64,000 nt of DNA. Origin: Chryseomicrobium palamuruense. GTDB taxonomy: Bacteria; Bacillota; Bacilli; Bacillales_A; Planococcaceae. Location: the NCBI RefSeq assembly GCF_042649045.1, contig NZ_JBHSEF010000023.1, positions 248,001 through 312,000 of the forward strand, in the 5' to 3' direction. Positions 26,101 through 33,337 of the stretch are shown in pieces. The stretch's first letter is position 1. Each line of letters opens with the position of its first letter. Below the pieces are notes generated by a model that was given only the letters and a program-made list of their open reading frames with translations, did no database searches and had not been told where the DNA came from. The position numbers were made by a program, and so were the translations under genes.

Positions 26101-26410
26101 AAATAAACTTCACATCTAAAAAGCTGTTCAACGAATTATGTATTTGTGACAAATATTCTTCAATAGTAACCCAACAAAATCTTTGCTTGGGGTCAGCTAT
26201 AAAGCTGACTACTTTTTGTAGACTTTCAGGGTTTTTGGGCATGATTTTTTCAAGCTTAATTGGGTACGCATAATCTAATAATTTGTAATCATCTAAGCCA
26301 GCTACATCTTCCGGAGTAAAACCAGTTAATACAAACAGTGTGTTAGTTGAATTCGAGTCGTCAATTAGATTTAATAGATTTTCTTCAGTAACTAGTAAAT
26401 TTGGATGCAT
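23165..26410 (-). CDS. Long RecQ-like superfamily 2 helicase with novel flanking domains
   Basis: 1081 residues. The helicase core is at about 315-660: TSPTGAGKSVMFQLPSL (Walker A near 330), VISPLIGLMKDQV (motif Ia), IVDEAHIVTTWG (DEAH, motif II), TFTATA (III), MLATKAFGMGIDISDI (V) and YVQEIGRAARD (VI). The order and wording are RecQ-like. The first 310 residues and last 420 match nothing I recognise; no HRDC or zinc-binding Cys cluster is seen, so this is not a housekeeping RecQ. GGGGAGG precedes the ATG. It is divergent, by 71 bases, from the sigma/UvrD/MazG/HNH operon, and very AT-rich. A role in defence or DNA processing with that operon is inferred from position. Confidence 0.83.
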   Translation of the reverse strand: MHPNLLVTEENLLNLIDDSNSTNTLFVLTGFTPEDVAGLDDYKLLDYAYPIKLEKIMPKNPESLQKVVSFIADPKQRFCWVTIEEYLSQIHNSLNSFLDVKFIYNNLYFRTFPLHYTISNLEELIQDYSNDDQDVRSGNFTGISAIYSSIVQLDKVYVSYSLEEEFLEEWIPFLTVSEQQSIVKEVGEASYDSSIEISEDEQPFLELINFVLEGTKGHNIELIHSNNMDLLLNNYAERIELLRFLFPQKNFKVSKKSINLKNVDESLYTQYLMKYWGYNRFRELEIYKDPDNSNEVIKVSQAQIIDDIVEEVEKARNNQPFRDVFVTSPTGAGKSVMFQLPSLMLFEKYKLLTIVISPLIGLMKDQVDNLQERGINNTATINSNITPMEKMEIQQKIQNNELAILYISPETLLSRSDIKMLIGDTTKVGLFIVDEAHIVTTWGKAFRSDYWYLGTYLQKMRKEMKFPIATFTATAIYGGEEDMYKETRDSLGLIKPKVYLGKVRREDLAVRIQATDKEMKDGQYQRTKFLITAERLKSLVKNEEKVLVYFPTIPLIHNFKIYLEENHPRLAGKVGVYYGRLSKEEKEKNTELFKNGELKVMLATKAFGMGIDISDIHHVYHYAPTGNVCDYVQEIGRAARDPRIDGKAHFDYLKNDFSHIKKLHGMSIIRKNQLQMVAQKIFSVYKEKKYSRNLLVSVDDFAYIFAENNVNDMDGDVEGKLKTGLLLIEKDFVNRIGYSPFVARPRGIFSREYFQVTETAEKKLDLVKNSRIAKKVKEMPHGNKYTAIYELNLKEIWEKDYRKLSFPEFKYHFHKKDNRIKLDYLQEIDPVLLVQFTPKNQSLDFSINQTVTRLNKIAKFFSGQILTQKFFQLEHFAEFLTREMKINSYESQNVAHTILQAMSRYDRLGQNSNARNILYKEDTKGYQIRPSFDDFFSFVNKQVNFYFGGSSLHQDLDKQYYIYLSKSSRDTTEKMSIIFGLLESLGGLSYQIQGGNNPEIYIRINSTLQLESMIKHPERYQNKILNSVHYRHKLSVAMLSHIFESQMPTEEFWDVIEEYFLGKVPDQVIEAVKNSKAEFKR

Positions 26411-26433
26411 AATTGAACCTCCCCTTGAATTCC

Positions 26434-26462
26434 ATTATACTTACTCTAAGGAAAAATTTCAC
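26434..26462 (-). promoter_or_regulatory. Sigma-A type promoter of the RecQ-like gene
   Basis: On the minus strand, GTGAAA (26462-26457) and TATAAT (26439-26434) are 17 bp apart. They lie in the 71-bp gap to the sigma gene. I see no equally good promoter in the opposite direction. Confidence 0.6.
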
Positions 26463-26481
26463 ATATAGATGAGGTGAGTTT

Positions 26482-27684
26482 ATGGAATTAATCAATAAGA
26501 TAATTAAATTATTGGACTCTGACTATCCAAATAAATCTCAAATGGTTAATATTCCAGAGATTTCACTAAAATTGATGCAAATTTTAGAGGTAACTGAGCC
26601 CATTGATAAAAATTATTTAGAGACTTATTTGATTAGTAAAGGGTACTCCTTTTTTTCCTATGAATTTTCTGATAAATCAAATAATATTGAAAAAATTGGT
26701 GAAATTTATACTAGTTACAAACCTCTGAAAGAAATAGCTGTGACAATTGTTGAAGATGTTGAGGAGAAGCAGGAGAGTGATTTTGATCTCAATCAATTTT
26801 TAGAGTCAGAAGAATTTTTAAAGAAAGTTGAAGATGTAAGTTTATTTACTTCATACCACCAAAATGGTGAACTATTTGAATATTTAATTGAATCTCCTGA
26901 AAGACACGAGGAGATTGTAGAAAAGTTAGTGGAGAATAATCAAAATCTTGTGAACAAAATTGCCATCAGATATCAAGGGATTGCTGGAAAATCCCTAACT
27001 CACGATGACTTAGTGAATGAAGGTAATTTAGGATTGTTGAAAGCCATAGATCGGTTCGATATTTCAAGAGGTTTTCACTTTTCAACTTATGCCACCCATT
27101 GGATTAGACAATCAATTACTCGAGCAATCGCTGATAAATCAAATATTATCCGTATTCCCGTTCATATGTTTGAAAAAATTAATAAAATGCGCAGGATTGA
27201 ACGTGAATTTCTAATGACCCCCGAAACAGAAGATTTATATGAACAACTTGAATCTCAAGAAATATCTAGAGAGCAATATTATAAACTTAAAACAATCGAG
27301 AATAACTTTTTACATGATGTTTCTCTAAATCAAGTAATTGGTGAATCAGAGGACTCCGAATTAATGGACTTTATCAACCTGGACTCAGCTGACAATATCC
27401 TTCTTAGTCACGCTATCATACAATATTTTGATGTTGAACGTACAATCGACCACAATGCATTATCAGAAGAGTTAGCGAAAGTGATGAGCGATTTAAAAGG
27501 TCGTGAACGTGAGGTCATCATTAGTCGTTTTGGACTCGATGGCGGAGAATCCAAAACTCTTGAAGAAGTAGGCAAAATATTTGGAGTCACTCGTGAGCGC
27601 ATTCGTCAAATTGAAGCGAAAGCTCTGAGAAAGTTGCAACACCCTTCAAGAAGTAAACTATTAATTGATTTTATAGATTCATAA
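26482..27684 (+). CDS. RpoD-like sigma-70 factor in an accessory operon
   Basis: 400 residues. The first ~120 are unrelated to RpoD as far as I can see and include an acidic linker (VEDVEEKQESDFDLNQF). Region 2 spans about 145-220 (DLVNEGNLGLLKAIDRFD, FSTYATHWIRQ, TRAIADKSNIIRIPVHM), then a region-3-like stretch, and region 4 at about 330-395 (LKGREREVIISRFGL, GVTRERIRQIEAKALRKL). Regions 2 and 4 are nearly those of vegetative sigma-A. One of the two tryptophans that melt the -10 element in RpoD (WW) is His206. It leads an operon with UvrD, MazG and HNH genes. Very AT-rich. A dedicated factor for this operon, or an RNA polymerase hijacker, are both possible. Confidence 0.88.
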   Translation: MELINKIIKLLDSDYPNKSQMVNIPEISLKLMQILEVTEPIDKNYLETYLISKGYSFFSYEFSDKSNNIEKIGEIYTSYKPLKEIAVTIVEDVEEKQESDFDLNQFLESEEFLKKVEDVSLFTSYHQNGELFEYLIESPERHEEIVEKLVENNQNLVNKIAIRYQGIAGKSLTHDDLVNEGNLGLLKAIDRFDISRGFHFSTYATHWIRQSITRAIADKSNIIRIPVHMFEKINKMRRIEREFLMTPETEDLYEQLESQEISREQYYKLKTIENNFLHDVSLNQVIGESEDSELMDFINLDSADNILLSHAIIQYFDVERTIDHNALSEELAKVMSDLKGREREVIISRFGLDGGESKTLEEVGKIFGVTRERIRQIEAKALRKLQHPSRSKLLIDFIDS

Positions 27685-27718
27685 AATGTATCACAATCCA
27701 AATATTTAGGAGAAATTC

Positions 27719-29881
27719 ATGGAAAAATACTTTGAGAATTTAAATCCTCCGCAAATTGATGCGGTTAGTTCAACTGAAGGATATATTCGTGTTTTGGCTG
27801 GTGCTGGTTCAGGAAAAACAAAAGTTTTAACTAATCGTTATGCTTACCTCGTTGAAGGACTAGGCATCTCAACACAAAATATTCTTTGCGTTACTTTTAC
27901 CAATAAAGCTGCCAATGAAATGAGAAAACGTATCAAGCGATTATTACATGAGCAATCTGAAGGTATTTATATAAGTACTTTCCACGGATTCGGAGTGAAA
28001 ATACTTAAAGAAGATATTCACCACATCAATTATCCCAAAAACTTCTCAATTATTGACACTGAAGACCAAAAGACTATCCTTCGTGAAATATATGAAGAAT
28101 TAAATTTAACTATCAAATTTATGAAGTTTAAAGAGTTACTTAGAAAGATAAGTTTATTTAAGCTGAATCCAAAATACATATCTTGGTTAGTTGATCCGAC
28201 AAAGGGGATTACATTCGATGATTCAATGACCACCTTGGACATTGTAATCAGGAAATATTTATATAAACAAAGAAAATATTTTGCTCTCGATTTCCAAGAC
28301 ATCTTAAATTTTGTTATGTATTTATTCGATAATCATTTAGATACTCTTAAAAAGTGGCAAAGTCGTCTTCATTATATACAAGTCGATGAATTTCAAGACT
28401 GTAGTGATCAACAATACGCTTTTGTATCCCGCTTAGCACAAAAAAATAATAACTTGTTTGTTGTTGGTGACCCCGATCAGACAATCTACACCTGGAGAGG
28501 CGCTAAACCTCAATATTTGATTAATTTTGATAAAAATCATCAGAATGTCAAAACTATAATACTTAATCAAAATTACCGCTCTACTCCTGAAATACTGGAT
28601 CTAAGTAACAAGATAATTAAAAATAATAAATTACGCATAGACAAGGATCTATTTACTGAAAATCCAAATGGTATTCAAACAGTCCATTTCCATGGAAAGA
28701 ATGAGTTTGAAGAAACGAAGTATGTGATTTCTACCATAAACTCTTATATAACCACTAAAAGTGCAAACTTTAAGGATTTTTGTATACTATATCGTGCAAA
28801 TAATGTTTCTAGATTTATAGAGCAAGGCCTTCTACAAGAAGATGTTCCGTATGTTGTGTTAAGCGGAGTTAGTTTTTTTGAAAGAAGAGAAATTAAAGAT
28901 GCTTTAGCATATTTGAAAATGGTTATTTACTCTGATGACTTATCATTTTTGAGGACTGTAAATATGCCCAAAAGAAAATTTGGAAAAGTAAAATTGAAAA
29001 AACTGAAAGAAATTGCTGATGGGAATGATAATACGTTATACAATACGTTATTAATAAGTGATCGAAATGCATTTTCGGGAACTGATATCGAGTCTTACAT
29101 TGCTGTCATTGAAAAGTTTAAAAAAGAGTATTCCAAAATGAAGGTTTCAGAAATCCTAAGGGATATATTAGATCAAAGCGGATATGATATTTTATTAAGG
29201 ACTGAAGGAGACCAAGACAGAATAGACAATATTGCCGAACTATTATTCTCGATTCAAAATCTAGAACATGAATATGGGGAGCCACTCACATTAGAGGATT
29301 ATCTTGAACAAGTCAGCTTATATACAGATACTGAGCGTCAAGAAAAAGACGCTGTCAAATTAATGACTATTCATTCAGCAAAAGGCTTGGAATTTCCTTA
29401 CGTATTTTTAGTAGGATTTAATGATGGGCTTCTTCCAAACTTTAGGGCTTTAAAGGACCTAAATAAGCTGGAAGAAGAACGGCGTTTGACGTATGTGGCT
29501 GTAACGCGAGCTGAAAAAGAATTTCATATGACAGAATCAGAAGGCTATACTTTTCAAGGAGCAAGAAAGATACCATCTAGATTTATATTTGAAATCAAGC
29601 AAAATATTTTTACTCGTATAGGAGAAATTGATAAAGATTTACTTGAAGAATCAATCAAAACTTACACGAATAATTCACCTCAGCCAGAAACTATTATGGT
29701 TAAGAATTCAGAATCTAACCTATATGAAATAAATTCTTTTGTTAAACATCCGATATTCGGTAAAGGTGAAATTAAAGAAATTGATGATAGCTCAGGAACT
29801 TATAAAATTTATTTCGAGAGTATTGATTCAATAAGAGAAATAAATCAAAATTTTAAAGGCCTTAAGATTTATTCAAATTAA
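27719..29881 (+). CDS. UvrD/PcrA-like superfamily 1 helicase
   Basis: 720 residues. LNPPQIDAV is the Q motif, GAGSGKT at 28-34 is Walker A, VTFTNKAANEMRKR is motif Ia, VDEFQDCS near 222 is motif II, VGDPDQTIYTWRGA motif III, NYRSTPEI motif IV, MTIHSAKGLEFPYVFLVGFNDGLLP motif V (quoted in two parts: MTIHSAKGLEF, then the V/LVGF segment) and RRLTYVAVTRAE motif VI. The last ~45 residues (VKHPIFGKGEIKEID) form the Tudor-like tail that binds RNA polymerase in PcrA. It starts 34 bases after the sigma gene. Its divergence and AT-rich codon use mark it as an accessory paralogue, not the housekeeping PcrA. Confidence 0.9.
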   Translation: MEKYFENLNPPQIDAVSSTEGYIRVLAGAGSGKTKVLTNRYAYLVEGLGISTQNILCVTFTNKAANEMRKRIKRLLHEQSEGIYISTFHGFGVKILKEDIHHINYPKNFSIIDTEDQKTILREIYEELNLTIKFMKFKELLRKISLFKLNPKYISWLVDPTKGITFDDSMTTLDIVIRKYLYKQRKYFALDFQDILNFVMYLFDNHLDTLKKWQSRLHYIQVDEFQDCSDQQYAFVSRLAQKNNNLFVVGDPDQTIYTWRGAKPQYLINFDKNHQNVKTIILNQNYRSTPEILDLSNKIIKNNKLRIDKDLFTENPNGIQTVHFHGKNEFEETKYVISTINSYITTKSANFKDFCILYRANNVSRFIEQGLLQEDVPYVVLSGVSFFERREIKDALAYLKMVIYSDDLSFLRTVNMPKRKFGKVKLKKLKEIADGNDNTLYNTLLISDRNAFSGTDIESYIAVIEKFKKEYSKMKVSEILRDILDQSGYDILLRTEGDQDRIDNIAELLFSIQNLEHEYGEPLTLEDYLEQVSLYTDTERQEKDAVKLMTIHSAKGLEFPYVFLVGFNDGLLPNFRALKDLNKLEEERRLTYVAVTRAEKEFHMTESEGYTFQGARKIPSRFIFEIKQNIFTRIGEIDKDLLEESIKTYTNNSPQPETIMVKNSESNLYEINSFVKHPIFGKGEIKEIDDSSGTYKIYFESIDSIREINQNFKGLKIYSN

Positions 29882-29896
29882 AAATGAGGTCCTCCT

Positions 29897-30220
29897 ATGC
29901 CCATCTACAACAAACTCATCCGAGACCGAATTCTAGAAATCATCGAAAAAGACGGAAAAACGTACGATATGGAAATACTGTCCAAGATACGTCATGAGGA
30001 AGAAATCAAAGCAAAGTTGACGAAGGAAGTTCAAGAGTACCAAGCAACTCAGAACAATCAAAATGCGCTTGAAGAGCTTGCTGACATTCTTGAACTGATT
30101 CACGCAGCATTACCACTACATAACGTCACCTATGCACAGTTAGAGGAAGTACCTGTGAAGAAGAAAGAAAAACGTGGTGGGTTTGATAAAGGGATTTACT
30201 TGATTGAGGTTCATGATTAG
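29897..30220 (+). CDS. MazG-like nucleoside-triphosphate/phosphoribosyl-ATP pyrophosphohydrolase
   Basis: A 107-residue all-alpha protein: YNKLIRDRILEII at the start, KLTKEVQEY with the EExxE-like metal-binding helix, and LEELADILELIHAAL as the second EL-AD metal helix. This is the short KLIRD family annotated as phosphoribosyl-ATP pyrophosphohydrolase-like, which occurs widely outside histidine operons. It would hydrolyse a nucleotide to its monophosphate and pyrophosphate. It follows the UvrD stop by 15 bases behind GAGG. Base composition is a little richer in GC than its operon neighbours, so it may have joined separately. In a defence setting it could remove modified or signal nucleotides; that is inference. 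Confidence 0.82.
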   Translation: MPIYNKLIRDRILEIIEKDGKTYDMEILSKIRHEEEIKAKLTKEVQEYQATQNNQNALEELADILELIHAALPLHNVTYAQLEEVPVKKKEKRGGFDKGIYLIEVHD

Positions 30221-30261
30221 CAAACATTTATCCAAGGTATATGAAAAAGCGAGGTGAAAGT

Positions 30262-31245
30262 ATGGCTGCCGGATGGCAATTAAGTGAAGGAAGGATGAGC
30301 TATAAGAGCGCATCAGACGATGAGTATTTTGCGGCAGTGACAAAGGCTTTATCTAATCAATCATCTAAAACGACGAGTTATAAATTCGGATTCCTCCGGG
30401 CGATTTTAGAAAACCTTTATCAGAATGATGCTGAACTAAAATTGAACTACTCACAATTAGCACACTCAATGGCAAAGTTATACTGGAATCTCGTTATCGA
30501 GTATGAATACCAACAAGGACATAGATCGCAAATTGTCTCTATCTTAACGAATTTCAAGAATACATATGGCATTCCTTCTAAAGTGAGCTACGATGTAATC
30601 AATCCATTAACTCAAGCAGCTCTTGAAAAAGAAATTACGAACAAAATTCTTAAAAAGTATGTGGTCGGTGCCTTATTCGAGGATACCAATAAGATACTCT
30701 ATTCGTTTTCAAAAAAAGAAGGCCTTATTCGATTTTCAGATGCAAGCCTGCACTTTTTAAGAAAATACCAGACAACTATTTTCAAACTTACGACCTATGA
30801 ATTAACAAAATATATTCAAATTCAAAACCCGCTCGTTGATCATCAGATTCTGATAGAAAGTATCGAAAATATCACGAAACGGTCCTCCCTGTTGCAGTTT
30901 CAAAAAGAGCTGATTCAGCTAACCGGAGCAAAGTGCTTCTACACAGAGACTCATTTGCATTCGTCAAAACGCAGTATTGCTGTTGATCATTTTATTCCAT
31001 GGTCATTTATTCATTCAGACGATTTATGGAATCTTGTATTAACATCTCAGAGCTTAAATTCAAAAAAGGGCAGCAAATTACCGGATAAGAACTTTCTTAA
31101 TAAATTGCACTCAAGAAACGTGTTGCTAAAACAATCTGAGGATATCCATGTTCGATTAGCTTTTGAAGGATATCACTTTCAGATTGTAAGAGACTTGTAT
31201 CAATATGCGGATGTGAATGGATTTGAAATCGGGTGGAAAGCATAG
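30262..31245 (+). CDS. HNH endonuclease-domain protein
   Basis: A 327-residue protein. A helical N-terminal domain (about 1-215) begins with a segment on YKFGFLRAILENLYQN. The C-terminal HNH nuclease is at about 225-290: CFYTETHLHSSKRSIAVDHFIPW (first part with the His of the Asp-His pair at DHFIPW), DDLWNLVLTSQSLNSKKG with Asn and the final Asn/Lys. It probably cuts DNA nonspecifically or at a target chosen by its partners. I start it at ATG 30262 with GAGGTG five bases upstream. It is the last gene of the sigma operon, 41 bases after the MazG-like gene; a hairpin follows. Confidence 0.8.
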   Translation: MAAGWQLSEGRMSYKSASDDEYFAAVTKALSNQSSKTTSYKFGFLRAILENLYQNDAELKLNYSQLAHSMAKLYWNLVIEYEYQQGHRSQIVSILTNFKNTYGIPSKVSYDVINPLTQAALEKEITNKILKKYVVGALFEDTNKILYSFSKKEGLIRFSDASLHFLRKYQTTIFKLTTYELTKYIQIQNPLVDHQILIESIENITKRSSLLQFQKELIQLTGAKCFYTETHLHSSKRSIAVDHFIPWSFIHSDDLWNLVLTSQSLNSKKGSKLPDKNFLNKLHSRNVLLKQSEDIHVRLAFEGYHFQIVRDLYQYADVNGFEIGWKA

Positions 31246-31317
31246 TGTACATCTAAATCGTAAAATATCTCTCGATTATATACGAATCAATGAAATTAAC
31301 ATTATTAAGATTAGAGA

Positions 31318-31352
31318 GCTGAACTTCCGCCATGAAGTTTGGCTTTTTGGTC
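31318..31352 (+). terminator. Terminator after the HNH gene
   Basis: AGCTGAACTTC pairs imperfectly with GAAGTTTGGCT, followed by TTTTTGGTCTTT. A very similar hairpin is at 35137. Confidence 0.7.
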
Positions 31353-31440
31353 TTTAAGGGTGGTTTTCATTCTTTCTTGAAACCCATCCCCACCCCAAAA
31401 CGTAACCCACCTATAGACATAAGAGAACAGGCTGAGCAGA

Positions 31441-32013
31441 ATGCTACAGACAAAGCAGGAAATTTTGGATACCATCAAAACGGATGCCGAGATGATGGCA
31501 GTGATTCGGACGGCTATGAAACTGGAGTTGCCGGACAGTTGGGGGTGTGCGGGATTTGTGCGGTCCAAGGTGTGGGATGTCCAGCAAGGGTTCGGGCAGC
31601 GGTGCGCGCTTCCGGATGTGGATGTGATTTACTATGATCCAACAGATACCCGGGAAGAAACGGAAAAAGTTCATGAGACAACGCTGCGTGAGTGGATGCC
31701 TTGGGTGCCCTGATCGGTAAAGAATCAGGCGCGCATGCATATGGTGAATGGGCTTGAATCGTTCACTTCGTCTGCGGACGGCATGGCGCATTTTCCAGAG
31801 ACGGTGACGGCACTTGGGGTGAAATTGTCGGAGTCGGGTGAGCTTGTGTTATGTGCGCCTTGGGGTGTGACGGACGTGCTCGAGATGGTGGTGCGACCGT
31901 CGCCTTATTATACAGGGAGTGCTCGACTTCGTGAGGTGTTTCGGGAGCGGATGCGAAAGAAGGACTGGCCGTCGGTGTGGTCGAATGTACGGATTGAGGA
32001 GGGGTTTGAATGA
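31441..32013 (+). pseudogene. Nucleotidyltransferase-family (DUF925-like) gene interrupted by one in-frame TGA
   Basis: Two frames, 31441-31713 and 31735-32013, are in the same reading frame and together encode about 190 residues, the normal length of the family. The first ends WMPWVP and the second continues SVKNQARMHMVNG, so the only interruption is TGA at 31711-31713. In relatives I recall, Trp precedes SVKNQARMH, so TGG to TGA is the simplest event. GCAGFVRSKVWD, PDVDVIYYDP and the segment on the APWGVTDVLEM path are family features. No change of frame and no other lesion is visible. It is either a fresh pseudogene, a sequencing error or a readthrough site. The gene overlaps DUF3784 by four bases at its stop. 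Confidence 0.82.
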
Positions 32014-32327
32014 CAGGTGCTGCGATTAATTTATTACTTGTGATTCCATTTCTAGTGCTGGCGTTTTTCTTGTCGCGCGGAAAAGGGGCGTTTTTGATTG
32101 CAGGGTACAATACGATGCCGAAGGAAGAGAAGGCGAAGTATGACGAGGTGGCGCTATGTAAATTCATGGGGAAGATCTTGTACGGGATCAGTTTGAGTAT
32201 GGTGCTGCTGTCGCTGAGTGAGTGGCTCGCGATACCGGCGTTGTTGTGGGTCGGGATTGCACTGATGACGGGATTGATTATTTTTACACTGGTGTATTTG
32301 AATACGGGGAATCGCTTTAAGAAGTAA
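32010..32327 (+). CDS. DUF3784-family membrane protein
   Basis: A 105-residue protein with three transmembrane helices (about 4-20, 55-72, 78-96) and the SRGKGAFLIAGYNTMPKEEK segment between the first two, the mark of DUF3784. The function of the family is unknown. Its ATG overlaps the stop of the disrupted nucleotidyltransferase gene (ATGA), so it was translationally coupled to it; GAGGAGG lies upstream of the ATG. The phosphotransferase gene follows by 24 bases. Confidence 0.78.
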   Translation: MTGAAINLLLVIPFLVLAFFLSRGKGAFLIAGYNTMPKEEKAKYDEVALCKFMGKILYGISLSMVLLSLSEWLAIPALLWVGIALMTGLIIFTLVYLNTGNRFKK

Positions 32328-32351
32328 GAGATGAAATAGGGATGTGAGTAA

Positions 32352-33275
32352 ATGACGACACTTACGAATGAATGGGTGCTGGAACTCGTGACCACTTATT
32401 ATGGGGTTACAGTAGATGAAGTGACGTTTCTTGGGACCAGTGATAGCACGGCGTACCAGATCGTTTCAGGGAGTTTTAATTATTTGTTAAAGATGCATAA
32501 TGTCCAGTCTCAGGCCCGAGAGGTACAGAGTGAGCTGGAATGGTTACGTGCTTTAGATCTAGAGACAGACCTTCGTGTGCAGCGCCCTGTTCAGAACCTA
32601 GCGGGTAAACTCTTTACGGAGCAAGATGGCGTCATTTATACGCTGCAGCACTGGGTAGCGGGTCAACACGTGGAGACGCTTACGGAGTGGCATCTTGAGC
32701 GATTGTCCAATTTGCTTCTGTCCCTTCATATGCATGCGATGCGTTGGGAGCCACCGGGGGGATTCACTCGTCCGGTGTATTCCGTTGATCAAGTTCAGAG
32801 TTTGATGGCTGACCTTGCCTCTTCTTCTCTAATGAGTGCAGAGGAAGAAAAATTGATGACGGCTGCTTCCGAATGTATCACAAAAATTGTAGGGAAACAT
32901 CCGGTTTCTCGAGAGAACTGGGGGTTGATTCATTCTGACATGCATGACGGGAATTATTTACTCCATGAGGACCGGTTGCACGCGATCGACTTCTCGTGCT
33001 GTGGGTTTGGCTACTATCTGTTTGATTTGGCAGAGCCCCTTCTCCATATGATGCCCGACGATCGCAAACACTTTGTGTGCTCTTATGCTGAGAAGCGCGA
33101 CGTTCAAATAGATGTGGAACTTCTGGAAGCGTTCTACTTGTGGCAAGTACTGCGGAACTTTACCTTCTTAACAAAGAATCCAGAAGAACATGACGGGTTG
33201 CGCCAGTCGATTCCGCGTGTGTGCGAACGGTTTGTTGCCCCTTTTCTAGCGGGTGAACGATTTTTGGGGATATAA
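32352..33275 (+). CDS. Aminoglycoside-phosphotransferase-like kinase
   Basis: 307 residues with the APH/choline-kinase fold. GLIHSDMHDGNYLL (about 197-210) is the catalytic HxDxxxxN loop, and HAIDFSCCGFGYYLFDLAE has the metal-binding Asp. The N-terminal nucleotide lobe is at about 20-95 (GSFNYLLKMH near 38-47). It probably phosphorylates a small hydroxyl compound; antibiotic resistance should not be assumed because most members of this branch have unknown substrates. GGGATGTGAG precedes the ATG weakly. A terminator follows, before the convergent NTF2-like gene. Confidence 0.8.
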   Translation: MTTLTNEWVLELVTTYYGVTVDEVTFLGTSDSTAYQIVSGSFNYLLKMHNVQSQAREVQSELEWLRALDLETDLRVQRPVQNLAGKLFTEQDGVIYTLQHWVAGQHVETLTEWHLERLSNLLLSLHMHAMRWEPPGGFTRPVYSVDQVQSLMADLASSSLMSAEEEKLMTAASECITKIVGKHPVSRENWGLIHSDMHDGNYLLHEDRLHAIDFSCCGFGYYLFDLAEPLLHMMPDDRKHFVCSYAEKRDVQIDVELLEAFYLWQVLRNFTFLTKNPEEHDGLRQSIPRVCERFVAPFLAGERFLGI

Positions 33276-33278
33276 GTG

Positions 33279-33320
33279 AAGGCACTCTCTGGTGATGTAG
33301 ACCAACAAGTGCCTTTTATT
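33279..33320 (+). terminator. Terminator between the phosphotransferase and NTF2-like genes
   Basis: AAGGCACT pairs with AGTGCCTT, followed by TTATT; convergent position. Confidence 0.75.
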
Positions 33321-33337
33321 GTAGGCGTGCTGCTTCG

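Noticed and set aside
23165..26410. Housekeeping RecQ
   Set aside because: Too long, no HRDC or zinc-binding module, AT-rich, and located in an accessory region with two unassigned large domains.
31763..32395. 210-codon minus-strand frame
   Set aside because: Antisense to the disrupted nucleotidyltransferase, DUF3784 and phosphotransferase genes, which have family features.
32352..33275. Aminoglycoside resistance gene
   Set aside because: Only the general kinase motifs are seen; nothing identifies an aminoglycoside substrate.
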